Shown: positions 55,826-63,973 of the stretch, piece by piece | Numbering within the stretch: position 1 is the first letter of the stretch | Layout: every line of letters starts with the position of its first letter | Origin: Iamia sp963728655 | Lineage (GTDB): Bacteria > Actinomycetota > Acidimicrobiia > Acidimicrobiales > Iamiaceae | Length of the DNA: 64,000 nucleotides | Assembly: GCA_963728655.1 (NCBI GenBank) | Contig: CAVSLD010000006.1 | Span: forward strand, 1,504,676 to 1,568,675 | Reading direction: 5' to 3' | Program-made: the position numbers and the translations under genes | Notes under the pieces: generated by a model | The model's database searches: none | Told to the model about the DNA's origin: nothing | The model's input: the letters and a program-made list of their open reading frames with translations, nothing else

Positions 55826-57859
55826 TCACCGGCCGCTGGTCTGGGCCATGACCTCCGAGGCGAGGGCGTCGACGAAGGCGTCGACCTTGACCCCACGCTC
55901 GACCTCGCCGCCCCGGGGGTTGACCCCGACGGTGCCGTGCTCCACGTCGTCGTCGCCCACGACCAGGACGTAGGGCAGCTTCTCGCCCTTGGCCTTGCGG
56001 ATGCGGTTGCCCAGCTTCTCGCCGGCGTCGACCACGTCGGCCCGGTAGCCCTCGGCCCGGAGCCGGTCGGCGATGCGGTCGGCGTAGGCCATGTGGTCGT
56101 CGCGGACGGGCAGGACCCGCACCTGGACCGGGGCCAGCCAGGTCGGGAAGGCCCCGGCGTAGTGCTCGAGGAGCACGGCGAAGAAGCGCTCGACCGAGCC
56201 GAACAGGGCCCGGTGGATCATCACCGGCGTGTGGCGGGCCCCGTCGGCGCCGACGTACTCCAGGCCGAAGCGCGGTGGCTCCTGGAAGTCGAGCTGGATG
56301 GTGGACATCTGCCAGGTGCGGCCGATGGCGTCGCGGGCCTGGACCGAGATCTTGGGCCCGTAGAAGGCGGCACCGCCCGGGTCGTCGACCAGCTCGAGGC
56401 CGGACTCCGCGGCCGCCGCGGCCAGGGCCGCGGTGGCCTCGGCCCAGTCCTCCTCCGCGCCGATGAACTTGTCGGACTCACCGCGGGTCGAGAGCTCGAG
56501 GTAGAAGTCGTCGAGGCCGTAGTCCCGCAGCAGACCGAGCACGAAGTCGAGGAGGCTGCGCAGCTCGTCGCCCATCTGCTCGCGGCTGCAGTAGATGTGG
56601 GCGTCGTCCTGCGTCATGCCCCGCACCCGGGTGAGGCCGTGGACCACGCCGGACTTCTCGTAGCGGTACACGCTGCCGAACTCGAAGAGCCGCAGCGGCA
56701 GCTCCCGGTAGCTCCGCTGCCGCGACCGGTAGATCAGGCAGTGGAACGGGCAGTTCATGGGCTTGAGGTAGTAGTCCTGGCCCTCGGCGCCACCCTCGTC
56801 GTCGAAGTGCATGGGTGGGAACATGCCGTCGGCGAACCACTGGAGGTGGCCCGACGTCTCGAACAGGTGCGCCTTGGTGATGTGGGGCGAGTAGACGAAC
56901 TCGTAGCCGGCGGCCTCGTGGCGGCGCCGGGAGTAGTCCTCCATCAGCCGGCGGACGGTGCCGCCCTTGGGGTGGAACACGGCCAGGCCGGAGCCGACCT
57001 CGTCGGGGAAGGAGAACAGGTCGAGCTCGGCGCCCAGCTTGCGGTGGTCGCGCTTGGCCGCCTCCTCCAGGCGCTCGAGGTGGGCGTCGAGGTCCTTCTT
57101 GGACGCCCACGCGGTGCCGTAGATGCGCTGGAGCTGGGGCTTGGACTCGTCGCCGCGCCAGTAGGCCCCGGCGATGCGGAGCAGCTTGAAGTGGCCGAGG
57201 TGGGCCTTGGTGTCGGGGACGTGGGGGCCCCGGCACAGATCGATGAACCCCTCGTGGCCCCGGAACGGCGGCCGCTCCTTGGGCGCGGCGGGCGGGTTCT
57301 CGTAGGTGCGGGCCGTGCCCGTCTCGGTGACCGACGTGGGGTCCTCGGCCTCGCCGTCGATGATCTCCAGCTTGAAGGGGTGGTCGGCGAAGACCTCGCG
57401 GGCCGCGTCGTTGGGGATGTCGTCGCGGACGAAGGGCTGGGACTCGGCGATGATCTCGCGCATCCGGGCATCGACGCGCACCAGGTCGTCGGGCTCGAAG
57501 GTGGCGGGCTTGCCGTCGGCGCCGGCCGGGAGCTGGAAGTCGTAGTAGAAGCCGTCCTCGACCGGGGGGCCGATGCCGAAGGTGGCGCCGGGGAACTCGT
57601 CGAGGACGGCCTGGGCCAGCACGTGGGCGGTGGAGTGGCGGATGGTGAACAGGCCCCGGGGGCTCTCCGCGGTGACGATCTCGACGGTGTCGCCGTCGGC
57701 GAGGGGGGCGACGAGGTCGCGCTCGGTGCCGTTGACCACTCCGATGACCGCGGCCTTGGCCAGGCCCCGTCCGATGGAGGCGGCCAGCTGGCCGACGGTG
57801 GTCCCCTCCTCCACCTGGCGGGACGAACCGTCGGGCAGGGAGATGGTGATGTCGGCCAT
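55826..57859 (-). CDS. thrS: Threonyl-tRNA synthetase
   Basis: Charges tRNA-Thr. It has 677 residues: TGS domain (MADITISLPDGSSRQVEEGT), editing domain with HSTAHVLAQAVLDEF, and class II core. Zinc-binding Cys is in LKPMNCPFHCLIYRS; motif 2 is FGSVYRYEKSGVVHGLTRVR; motif 3 and anticodon domain follow, with PVRDDHMAYADRIADRLRAE near the end. The frame is intact. TACTGT lies 7 nt before the ATG (leaderless) and a perfect 23-bp palindrome with core GTGCCAGGCAC is centred 61 bp upstream. Confidence 0.97.
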   Translation of the reverse strand: MADITISLPDGSSRQVEEGTTVGQLAASIGRGLAKAAVIGVVNGTERDLVAPLADGDTVEIVTAESPRGLFTIRHSTAHVLAQAVLDEFPGATFGIGPPVEDGFYYDFQLPAGADGKPATFEPDDLVRVDARMREIIAESQPFVRDDIPNDAAREVFADHPFKLEIIDGEAEDPTSVTETGTARTYENPPAAPKERPPFRGHEGFIDLCRGPHVPDTKAHLGHFKLLRIAGAYWRGDESKPQLQRIYGTAWASKKDLDAHLERLEEAAKRDHRKLGAELDLFSFPDEVGSGLAVFHPKGGTVRRLMEDYSRRRHEAAGYEFVYSPHITKAHLFETSGHLQWFADGMFPPMHFDDEGGAEGQDYYLKPMNCPFHCLIYRSRQRSYRELPLRLFEFGSVYRYEKSGVVHGLTRVRGMTQDDAHIYCSREQMGDELRSLLDFVLGLLRDYGLDDFYLELSTRGESDKFIGAEEDWAEATAALAAAAAESGLELVDDPGGAAFYGPKISVQARDAIGRTWQMSTIQLDFQEPPRFGLEYVGADGARHTPVMIHRALFGSVERFFAVLLEHYAGAFPTWLAPVQVRVLPVRDDHMAYADRIADRLRAEGYRADVVDAGEKLGNRIRKAKGEKLPYVLVVGDDDVEHGTVGVNPRGGEVERGVKVDAFVDALASEVMAQTSGR

Positions 57860-57866
57860 GGGGGCG

Positions 57867-57872
57867 ACAGTA
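57867..57872 (-). promoter_or_regulatory. -10 box (TACTGT) of thrS
   Basis: Seven nucleotides before the thrS ATG on the minus strand. Confidence 0.5.
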
Positions 57873-57908
57873 CCGGCGCGGTCCCGACCCCCGGCGATCG
57901 GTTGCGTA

Positions 57909-57931
57909 CGAAGTGTGCCAGGCACACTTCG
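57909..57931. promoter_or_regulatory. Perfect 23-bp palindrome with GTGCCAGGCAC core (site 3)
   Basis: Arms CGAAGTGTGCC and GGCACACTTCG around a central A. Centred at 57920, 61 bp from the thrS start. The core equals that of sites 1, 2 and 4; the flanks differ but keep the symmetry. Confidence 0.6.
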
Positions 57932-58030
57932 TGCGCCGAGGCGGCCAGCCGCCCCCGACGACCGGTCGGATGGGTGCCAGGCTCATCGTGACCCGATCGA
58001 GACAGCCGTACCTCCCGCGACGACCGGTCA

Positions 58031-58050
58031 GGATGTGCCTGGCACCGTCC
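58031..58050. promoter_or_regulatory. GTGCCTGGCAC palindrome upstream of the methyltransferase (site 4)
   Basis: Core at 58035-58045, with flanks GGAT and CGTCC that pair partly. Centred at 58040, 66 bp before the ATG at 58106. A degenerate GTGCCAGGCTC at 57974-57984 lies between sites 3 and 4. Confidence 0.5.
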
Positions 58051-58093
58051 GACACCACGACGAGGTCGTCGGCCGGACCACCGTCGCCGTCGG

Positions 58094-58099
58094 TACCCT
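58094..58099 (+). promoter_or_regulatory. -10 box (TACCCT) of the methyltransferase gene
   Basis: Six nucleotides before the ATG at 58106. Confidence 0.5.
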
Positions 58100-58105
58100 C
58101 CGGCC

Positions 58106-58972
58106 ATGCCTGCGCGCCCGTCCGACCCGGCCGACGACGCCTGGGCGGGTGAGCGGGTCGCCCGGTGGATCCGCCAGTCCGAGGGACTGGAGCGCCAGCT
58201 GGAGCCGGTGTCGGACGTGCTGTTCGCGGCGGCGGACCTCCGGCCCGGCGAGCGGGTGCTCGACGTGGGGTGCGGCACCGGTCCCACCACCCGCCGAGCG
58301 GCGGCGGTCGTCGGCCCCGACGGCGCCGTCACCGGCCTCGACGTGGCCGGCCCCATGCTGGCCCACGCCGCTGCGGTGACCCCGCCGCCCGACAGCGCCC
58401 CGATCCTCTGGGAGGAGGCCGACGCCACCACCTGGGACCCGCCGGCCCGGGACGTCGACGCGGTGATCTCCCGCTTCGGCGTCATGTTCTTCGCCGACCC
58501 GCCCGCCGCCTTCGCCAACCTGGCCCGGGCCACCGCGCCGGGCGGGCGCCTCGCCGTGGCGGTGTGGGCCGAGCGCACGGAGTCCGAGCTCTTCGAGCTG
58601 CCCCTGCAGGTCGCGCTGTCGGCCCTGCGGAGCTCCGGGCTGGACCCGGAGGAGCCGGCGCCCGACGGCGGCCCGTTCTCCCTGGGCGACGAGGACCGCA
58701 CGGCGTCGCTGCTGGCCGGGGCCGGGTGGGACGACCTCTCCCGGGAGGTGCACCGCCTGGCCATGCCCTTCGGCGGGGCCCTGTCGGCGCCCCAGGCGGC
58801 GACGGCGTCGCTGGACTTCGGACCCACCCGGCTGGTGACCACCGGCGCCGACGACGATCAGCGCGAGGCGGTCGTCGCCGCCCTCACCGAGGCCTTCGCG
58901 ACCCGGCTCGACGCCGATGGCCACGTCACCCTGGAGGGGACAGTGGTGGTGCTCAGCGCTCGTCGGCGCTGA
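58106..58972 (+). CDS. Class I SAM-dependent methyltransferase, UbiE-like
   Basis: 288 residues. SAM site: RVLDVGCGTGPTTRRAAAVV (motif I), VTGLDVAGPMLAHAAAV (motif II acidic), DAVISRFGVMFFADPPAAF (post-motif) and APGGRLAVAVW. The substrate is unknown; the pattern fits small-molecule methylation including quinone or lipid substrates, but no evidence ties it to the menaquinone genes at the left of the window. It is divergent from thrS, with which it shares a region holding two palindromes. Confidence 0.85.
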   Translation: MPARPSDPADDAWAGERVARWIRQSEGLERQLEPVSDVLFAAADLRPGERVLDVGCGTGPTTRRAAAVVGPDGAVTGLDVAGPMLAHAAAVTPPPDSAPILWEEADATTWDPPARDVDAVISRFGVMFFADPPAAFANLARATAPGGRLAVAVWAERTESELFELPLQVALSALRSSGLDPEEPAPDGGPFSLGDEDRTASLLAGAGWDDLSREVHRLAMPFGGALSAPQAATASLDFGPTRLVTTGADDDQREAVVAALTEAFATRLDADGHVTLEGTVVVLSARRR

Positions 58973-59146
58973 CCCGGTCCCCGCCGGCCTCCCCGCTCCC
59001 CCGGCCCGACCGCCGGGTCGGCGAGCCCGTGGGCGCACCACCGCCGCTGCCGTGACGCCGGCGGTGGAGGGTGAGGGCGAGGCTCACCAGCAGCGCCAGG
59101 GGCCAGGGTGCGGCCCCCGCTCGCGGACGGCGGGTCGAGGTCGACC

Positions 59147-60034
59147 TCAGCCCAGGGCGTCGTCCAGGCCGGCCTGGGAGGGGCCGGGGTCGAAGCCGTG
59201 GCTGCGCAGCCACGCCACCTGGCCGGCCAGGCGCAGGGCCCGGTACCCGGGGAGGACGGCGTCGACGTGGGTCCGCAGGGCGGCGTCGGCGCCGTAGCCC
59301 TCCAGCGCCGGAGCCAGGCGGTCGGGCGCCTCCAGGGTGAGCACCATGAGGTCGAAGGCGGGGTCGCCCACCCCCGCGTCACCGAGGTCGACGGGTCGGG
59401 GTGGGGCCAGCGGGGTGAGCAGCCAGTGCCAGGGGGCGCAGTCGCCGTGGAGGAGCACGCCGGGCACGTCATCAGCGCGGGCGGCGGCCTCCTCGACGAG
59501 CACACCCAGGCGCTCGGCCTGGTCCGAGCGCAGCCAGCCGTCCTCGACTCCCGTGCGCTGCTCGAGCGCGCACCAGGTCCGCAGGTGCTGGGCGAAGCCG
59601 GCGTCGGTGTGGCCCCAGAAGGGCGGACCGTCCGGTGAGGGCACGGCACCGTGGAGGTGGGCCAGCTGCGCACCGACCGCAGCCCACTCCTCGGGCCCGT
59701 CGTCAGCGTCGAGCGGGCGGCCGTCGACGTGCTCGAGCACCAGCACCCAGGCACCGGTGCCGTCGTCTCGCCCCGAGCTGACCACCTCGGGCACCGCGAC
59801 CTCCGCGGCCCGCAGGCGACGCAGCACGTCGGCCTCGCGGCGGTGGCGCACGGCGTCGCGGTCGACCTTCACCACGACGCCGCGACCGACGCGGTCGGCC
59901 CCGCTCACCACGAGGCGTTCGGCGTGGGCGGTCAGGACCTCCTGGTGCCGGGCCGGGTCGAGCACGGCCTCGGCCGCGGGCGCCAGCTCGGGTGCGCCCT
60001 CGGGGAGCGGCCCGTGGGTGGGACGGCCGGTCAT
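59147..60034 (-). CDS. Phosphotransferase family protein (APH fold)
   Basis: 295 residues. LHGDCAPWHWLLTP is the catalytic loop (Asp in HGDC) and DLGDAGVGDPAFDLMVLTLE the metal loop. GRGVVVKVDRDAVRHRREAD gives the ATP Lys. Such proteins phosphorylate small hydroxyl compounds; the substrate is unknown, and resistance is not implied. It is 21 nt upstream-side of the PlsC gene on the same strand but in the order PlsC then kinase. Confidence 0.83.
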   Translation of the reverse strand: MTGRPTHGPLPEGAPELAPAAEAVLDPARHQEVLTAHAERLVVSGADRVGRGVVVKVDRDAVRHRREADVLRRLRAAEVAVPEVVSSGRDDGTGAWVLVLEHVDGRPLDADDGPEEWAAVGAQLAHLHGAVPSPDGPPFWGHTDAGFAQHLRTWCALEQRTGVEDGWLRSDQAERLGVLVEEAAARADDVPGVLLHGDCAPWHWLLTPLAPPRPVDLGDAGVGDPAFDLMVLTLEAPDRLAPALEGYGADAALRTHVDAVLPGYRALRLAGQVAWLRSHGFDPGPSQAGLDDALG

Positions 60035-60055
60035 CCGCCGACCGGCCCCGTCGGG

Positions 60056-60907
60056 CTACGCGCCGCGGCGGCGGGGACCGGCCAGGGCGGCCGCAGCGGT
60101 GGGCCGCTCGCGGTCGGCGGTGACCGGCTCGTCGAGCACGTCGGGCTCGGAGTGGCCGTTGGCCTGCCCGTTGCGGATCGGCTGGGGCTCGCCGACCACG
60201 GCCACCTCGGTGGGCACCGACTCAGCCCTCTTGGTGGCGTAGACGTTCTGGTACTCCTGGCCCGAGAGCTCGCGGATGGCGAACATGACCTCGTCCACGA
60301 TCTGGCGGAGCACCAGTCGTTCGTTGGCCCGGTCCTGGTACTTGGTGACGTCGACCGGCTTGCCGAACTTCACCACCACCGGCCGGAAGGGCGTGGGGAA
60401 CCTGGCCTCGGGGGGCATGATCTCGCGCGACCCGCGGATGCCGACGGGGATGATGGGGGCACCGGTGCGCAGGGCCAGGCGGGCGGGGCCGGTGTGGCCC
60501 TTGTAGAGGATCCCGTCGCGGCTGCGGGTGCCCTCGGGGTAGATGCCGAAGAGCTCGCCTCGCTCGAGCACGCGCTGGGCCGCGGAGAGGGCGCGCTCGG
60601 AGGCGGAGCCGCCGCCGCGGTCGATGGGGATCATGCCCATGGCCGGGAAGAGGTGCTTGGTCTTCCAGTCGTCCATGTACTCGGCCTTGCCCACGTAGGT
60701 GATGCGCCGGGGCAGCACCGCGGGGACGAAGAAGGAGTCCATGACCGAGGTGTGGTTGGGGCAGATCAGCGCCGGGCCCTCGGCGGGGACGTTCTCCAGT
60801 CCCTCGACGTGGAAGCGCCAGCCGAAGCGGAAGACGGGCGTGATGACGGCCTTGGCCACGGGGTAGAGCTGTCCCGCCTCGCGCTGGTCCCTGGCCACGT
60901 CCTGCAT
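60056..60907 (-). CDS. PlsC-type 1-acylglycerol-3-phosphate acyltransferase
   Basis: 283 residues. The acyltransferase motifs are ICPNHTSVMDSFFVP (HX4D, His52 and Asp57), GMIPIDRGGG, LFGIYPEGTRSRDGIL and PIIPVGIRGS. It would add an acyl chain to a lysophospholipid in membrane lipid synthesis. The last 75 residues (after VYATKRAESVPTEV) are a low-complexity tail. The ATG at 60907 is the closest start to the conserved part; an upstream ATG at 60925 is possible. Confidence 0.9.
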   Translation of the reverse strand: MQDVARDQREAGQLYPVAKAVITPVFRFGWRFHVEGLENVPAEGPALICPNHTSVMDSFFVPAVLPRRITYVGKAEYMDDWKTKHLFPAMGMIPIDRGGGSASERALSAAQRVLERGELFGIYPEGTRSRDGILYKGHTGPARLALRTGAPIIPVGIRGSREIMPPEARFPTPFRPVVVKFGKPVDVTKYQDRANERLVLRQIVDEVMFAIRELSGQEYQNVYATKRAESVPTEVAVVGEPQPIRNGQANGHSEPDVLDEPVTADRERPTAAAALAGPRRRGA

Positions 60908-61023
60908 CGTGCCACAGGTACCCAAGGTGGGCCGGACGTCACACGGGGTTCACCGAGTGTTGTCTGTGACCAGGGACTCTGTGTCGGGCGGGTGAGCCCC
61001 TGACCCCCGCCCGAGGATCGACG

Positions 61024-61029
61024 TAGGGT
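61024..61029 (+). promoter_or_regulatory. -10 box (TAGGGT) of the epoxide-hydrolase-like gene
   Basis: Eight nucleotides before the ATG at 61038. Confidence 0.45.
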
Positions 61030-61037
61030 CGGCACCC

Positions 61038-61506
61038 ATGTCCGACACCACCACCGCCCCCTCCGTCGAGACCCCCGTCGCCGTGGTCGAGGCCTTCCTG
61101 GAGGCCCTCTCCCGCCCCGACCTCGATGCGGCCATGGCCCTGGTCGACGAGTCGATCGCCTACACGAACGTCTCGCTGCCGACCATGGACCGCACCGCCA
61201 TGCGCAAGTTCCTCTCCGGCGTGGAGGAGCCCGGAGGCGGCTTCGACGTGACGATCCACCACATCGCGGCCGACGGCCCCGTGGTGCTGACCGAGCGGAC
61301 CGACCTGCTGGTGGTGCGGGGCATGAAGGTGCAGATCTGGGTGTGCGGCCGCTTCGAGGTCCACGACGGCAAGATCACCGTCTGGCGCGACTACTTCGAC
61401 TGGCTCGACATCGCCCGCGCCGCCGTCCGGGGCATCGCGGCGCAGGTTCAAGCCCGAGCTCGAGCCCAAGATGCCGGCCAAGGGCGACGAGGCCCCCGGG
61501 CGTTGA
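61038..61506 (+). CDS. Limonene-1,2-epoxide hydrolase family protein (SnoaL/NTF2 fold), one frameshift
   Basis: About 155 residues. YTNVSLPTMDRTAMRKFLSG, VVLTERTDLLVVRGMKVQIW and EVHDGKITVWRDYFDW carry the Asp-Arg-Asp triad of limonene epoxide hydrolases (TERTD with Arg and Asp; WRDYFD with Asp). Similar proteins include mycobacterial EphG, which acts on steroid-like epoxides. The frame shifts at 61440-61447; the alternative frame ends FKPELEPKMPAKGDEAPGR at 61506 (length 3n+1, one insertion). A leaderless -10 box is present. Confidence 0.83.
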
Positions 61507-61555
61507 GGGTCCGCAGGGCCTCGGTCGGCCTCGGGGGCGGGATCGGCACTGCGTC

Positions 61556-62132
61556 GTGACGGGAGGCTCCGACGACGACACGCCGTCGACGCGCCGGACC
61601 GGCGACGGGTCCGCCGTCGCGCCGGCTGACGCCAGGCGGGCGTGGGCCGATGCGGCCCTGCCGATCCTCCGACGGGTGGCGTCGGAGTACAACGCCACCC
61701 TCACCTACCAGGACCTCTCCGAGCGTGTGCAGGAGGAGTCGGGGATCGAGACCCGCCAGCTCATGCGGTACTGGATCGGGGATGTCCTCTACCGGGTGGC
61801 CGAGGTCTGCGGGCAGCGTGAGGAGCCGATCCTCAGCGCCCTCTGCGTGCGGGCTGACGGATCGGTCGGCGAGGGCTACGGCGAGGCGATCCGCCAGCAG
61901 CGCGGCCAGCGCCCCGGACGACCTCGAGCAGCACGCCGCAGAGGAGCGGCTCCTCTGCTACCGGGCCAACGGTGCCGACCTGCCGCCCGACGGCGGGCGG
62001 CCGACCCTCACGCCCAAGGTCGCAGCGGCGCGGCGCCGGTCGGCGGCGCGCACCCCATCGCCGGCACGGGCGACGTGTCCCACGTGCCACATGCAGCTGC
62101 CGATCACTGGACAGTGCGACACCTGCGACTGA
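61556..62132 (+). CDS. Unknown protein with winged-helix-like module and C-terminal zinc ribbon, one frameshift
   Basis: About 191 residues. AWADAALPILRRVASEYNAT and LTYQDLSERVQEESGIETRQ resemble a small module, common in actinobacteria and phages, of the form A-x-P-x-L plus T-x-T-Y-x-x-L; its function is unknown. The last 25 residues have CPTCHMQLPITGQCDTCD, a zinc ribbon. The frame shifts at 61897-61925 (length 3n+1). The GTG at 61556 is 50 nt after the previous stop. Confidence 0.6.
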
Positions 62133-62185
62133 CCGGCGCTGACCATCCTGCGCCCCACTGTCACACCCCCTCGTCATGATGATCG

Positions 62186-62242
62186 GTGGGGAGGGACGCC
62201 GGTCCGATCGCTCCCCCCTGCGATCGGACCGGCACTCCCCAC
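62186..62242. repeat. Long inverted repeat between two unknown genes
   Basis: GTGGGGAG and GCCGGTCCGATCG arms pair with CGATCGGACCGGC and CTCCCCAC; a few bases bulge on the left side and the loop is CTCCCCCCTG. It lies between the stop at 62132 and the GTG at 62406. Confidence 0.6.
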
Positions 62243-62405
62243 GGACGCACCCCACGGGAGACCGTTGAGCACCGCAGAGCCGCCTCCGCACACCACCCCG
62301 AACTGCCGTCGCGATGCGGGGCGCAGGCTGCTCCGCCCCCTTGCGCCTGCACGACGCCACGACGTCGCCAGCCCGCTCGACGCGTACGTCTCGTGGGGGT
62401 GCGCA

Positions 62406-63111
62406 GTGAGCCTCCCGACCGACCTGATCGAGGCCTACCGGGCCACCGTCCTGGTCACGTGGGACCCGGAGGGCCTTCCCGCAGTGCTGAGCGGCCCGTG
62501 GGCGGACGACGTCCCTGCGCCCGTGGTGCACGTGATCACGGCATGGGCACCCGGTGGCCGGCCGAGGCGTCCCGCTGTGGACGCCCAGGGCCACCAGGAC
62601 CTGATCGGCGAGCTGGAAGCAGCGGATGTCCCCTGGGCGCCTGCGGTGGGGGCGGCTCGAGATGGGAGCCACCACGAGCTCGGCATCGTCACCTCCGCCC
62701 TCTCGCGGGTCGAGGCGGCGGCGCTCGGTGCGCGGCATGGGCAGCTGGCCGTGTTCGAGGTCGACGACGAGCGGCTGGTGGTCGTGCCCTGCGACGGGAG
62801 CACGCCCGTCACCAGTGAGCGATCGGACCTCGTCGGCGAGCTCTCGCTCGGCTACGACGATCTGTGTCGGTGGCGCGACGAGCACGAGGCGATCACCGGC
62901 ACCCGCCTGCCCCGCAGTCGCTGCCCGGCGTGCGGTGCCACCGATCCCTGTCGCATCGTCTACGGCATGCCCGTCACCATGCCCCCGGACTGGCTGCGAC
63001 ACCGGCGGGTGCTGCGTCGGCCCGGACATGCCCCGGCTCTCCTGCGTCGAGTGCGGCCACCGCTGGTCTCGCGTCGAAGGCTGGTCCGCCTCGTGGTGGG
63101 ACGATCAGTAG
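62406..63111 (+). CDS. DUF3293-like protein with C-terminal zinc ribbon, one frameshift
   Basis: About 234 residues. The first 150 (DLIEAYRATVLVTW, HVITAWAPGGRPRRP, GIVTSALSRVEAAALGARHG, QLAVFEVDDERLVVVPCD) follow the DUF3293 pattern, in which ITA-x-N-P is usual and here reads ITAWAP. The C-terminus is a split zinc ribbon: CPACGATDPCRIVYGMPVTM, then, after a frame shift at 63018-63026, LSCVECGHRWSRVEGW. That IVYGMP ribbon is found in many unrelated bacterial proteins. The fusion of the two is unusual. Length 3n+1 fits one insertion. Confidence 0.65.
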
Positions 63112-63165
63112 CCGGGTGACGGCCGATCGCAGCTCGTGATCGCCCGCCACCCGCGTGCCCCTCGT

Positions 63166-63801
63166 TCAGTCGGTGTCCCCGACGTCGTCGTCATCGAGAC
63201 GGCGGAAGGCCTCGGCCGGCCCGACAGGGAAGATGCGCAGCTCGAGCTGCGCATCCGCCGGCAGGCCGTAGACCGCCTCCAGCGGCTGGACGACCAGACC
63301 GGCCACCCGTGCCCACTCGGTCGGCTGGGGGAAGACCACGAAGTGGTTCGGGGTCCGGTCGGTGGGCGGCGAGAAGCCGAAGGCCTCGAGCAGCAGGAGC
63401 TGGTCGTCGTCGAGGCGGCGGTCCGCCGGGTAGATGCACTCGTTGCCGGCGGCCTCGACCCAGGCTCCCCCCTCCCGGTCGACCAGCGTCTGGGTGAACA
63501 GGTTGACCTCCGGCCCGGCATCGAGGGCGACGATGACGGCCAGGCGCTCCGGCGCGTGACTGAGCGACACGAGCTTGCGAGCCAGCGCCGCCTCGACGGC
63601 CCGGAACCCGCCCGCCGTGGAAGGCCGGACGGTGAAGGTCTCGGACGGTCCGAATCGGGGCGACCTGCTCACCGCGCTCGACGCAGGACGGTGCGGCCGG
63701 GGCCTGGCCCTCGCCGGGTGGCGTGACACAGCCTCGTCGAGCAGTCGACGGATGCGCTCGACCGCATCGGTGGATCGATGGGTCTCATCGGGGCCACGCA
63801 T
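63166..63801 (-). CDS. Unknown protein, YbjN/T3SS-chaperone-like fold suspected
   Basis: About 211 residues from ATG 63801; a GTG at 63855 is an alternative start. The C-terminal 110 residues (NECIYPADRRLDDDQLLLLE, FGFSPPTDRTPNHFVVFPQP, VYGLPADAQLELRIF) recall actinobacterial proteins of the peptide-binding chaperone (YbjN-like) group, where NxYL and a following helix are conserved. The N-terminus is charged and variable. The call is tentative. It is convergent with the DUF3293 gene. Confidence 0.5.
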   Translation of the reverse strand: MRGPDETHRSTDAVERIRRLLDEAVSRHPARARPRPHRPASSAVSRSPRFGPSETFTVRPSTAGGFRAVEAALARKLVSLSHAPERLAVIVALDAGPEVNLFTQTLVDREGGAWVEAAGNECIYPADRRLDDDQLLLLEAFGFSPPTDRTPNHFVVFPQPTEWARVAGLVVQPLEAVYGLPADAQLELRIFPVGPAEAFRRLDDDDVGDTD

Positions 63802-63920
63802 CAGGCGATCCACGCATGCGCCGCCGCGCTCGCCGACGACTGGCGCGAGGGGCACTCGATGCGCACAGCGCTCACCATGGGGAGGGGCGGTCCTGGGTCG
63901 TGATGTCCATGGCCCGATGG

Positions 63921-63973
63921 TCGCACGAGGGTGTGACAGCGAAGCCTGGGCGCGCTGTCACACCCTCGTGCGA
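63921..63973. repeat. Perfect 21-bp inverted repeat at the right edge
   Basis: Arms TCGCACGAGGGTGTGACAGC plus G (63921-63941) and their exact complement (63953-63973) around an 11-nt loop. No gene is seen from 63856 to the window end. Confidence 0.7.

Noticed and set aside
58973..59146. A small frame with a hydrophobic stretch (LALLVSLALTLHRR) after the 59147 kinase
   Set aside because: It overlaps the kinase end in another frame, has no ribosome site or -10 box, and is mostly Arg/Gly/Pro.
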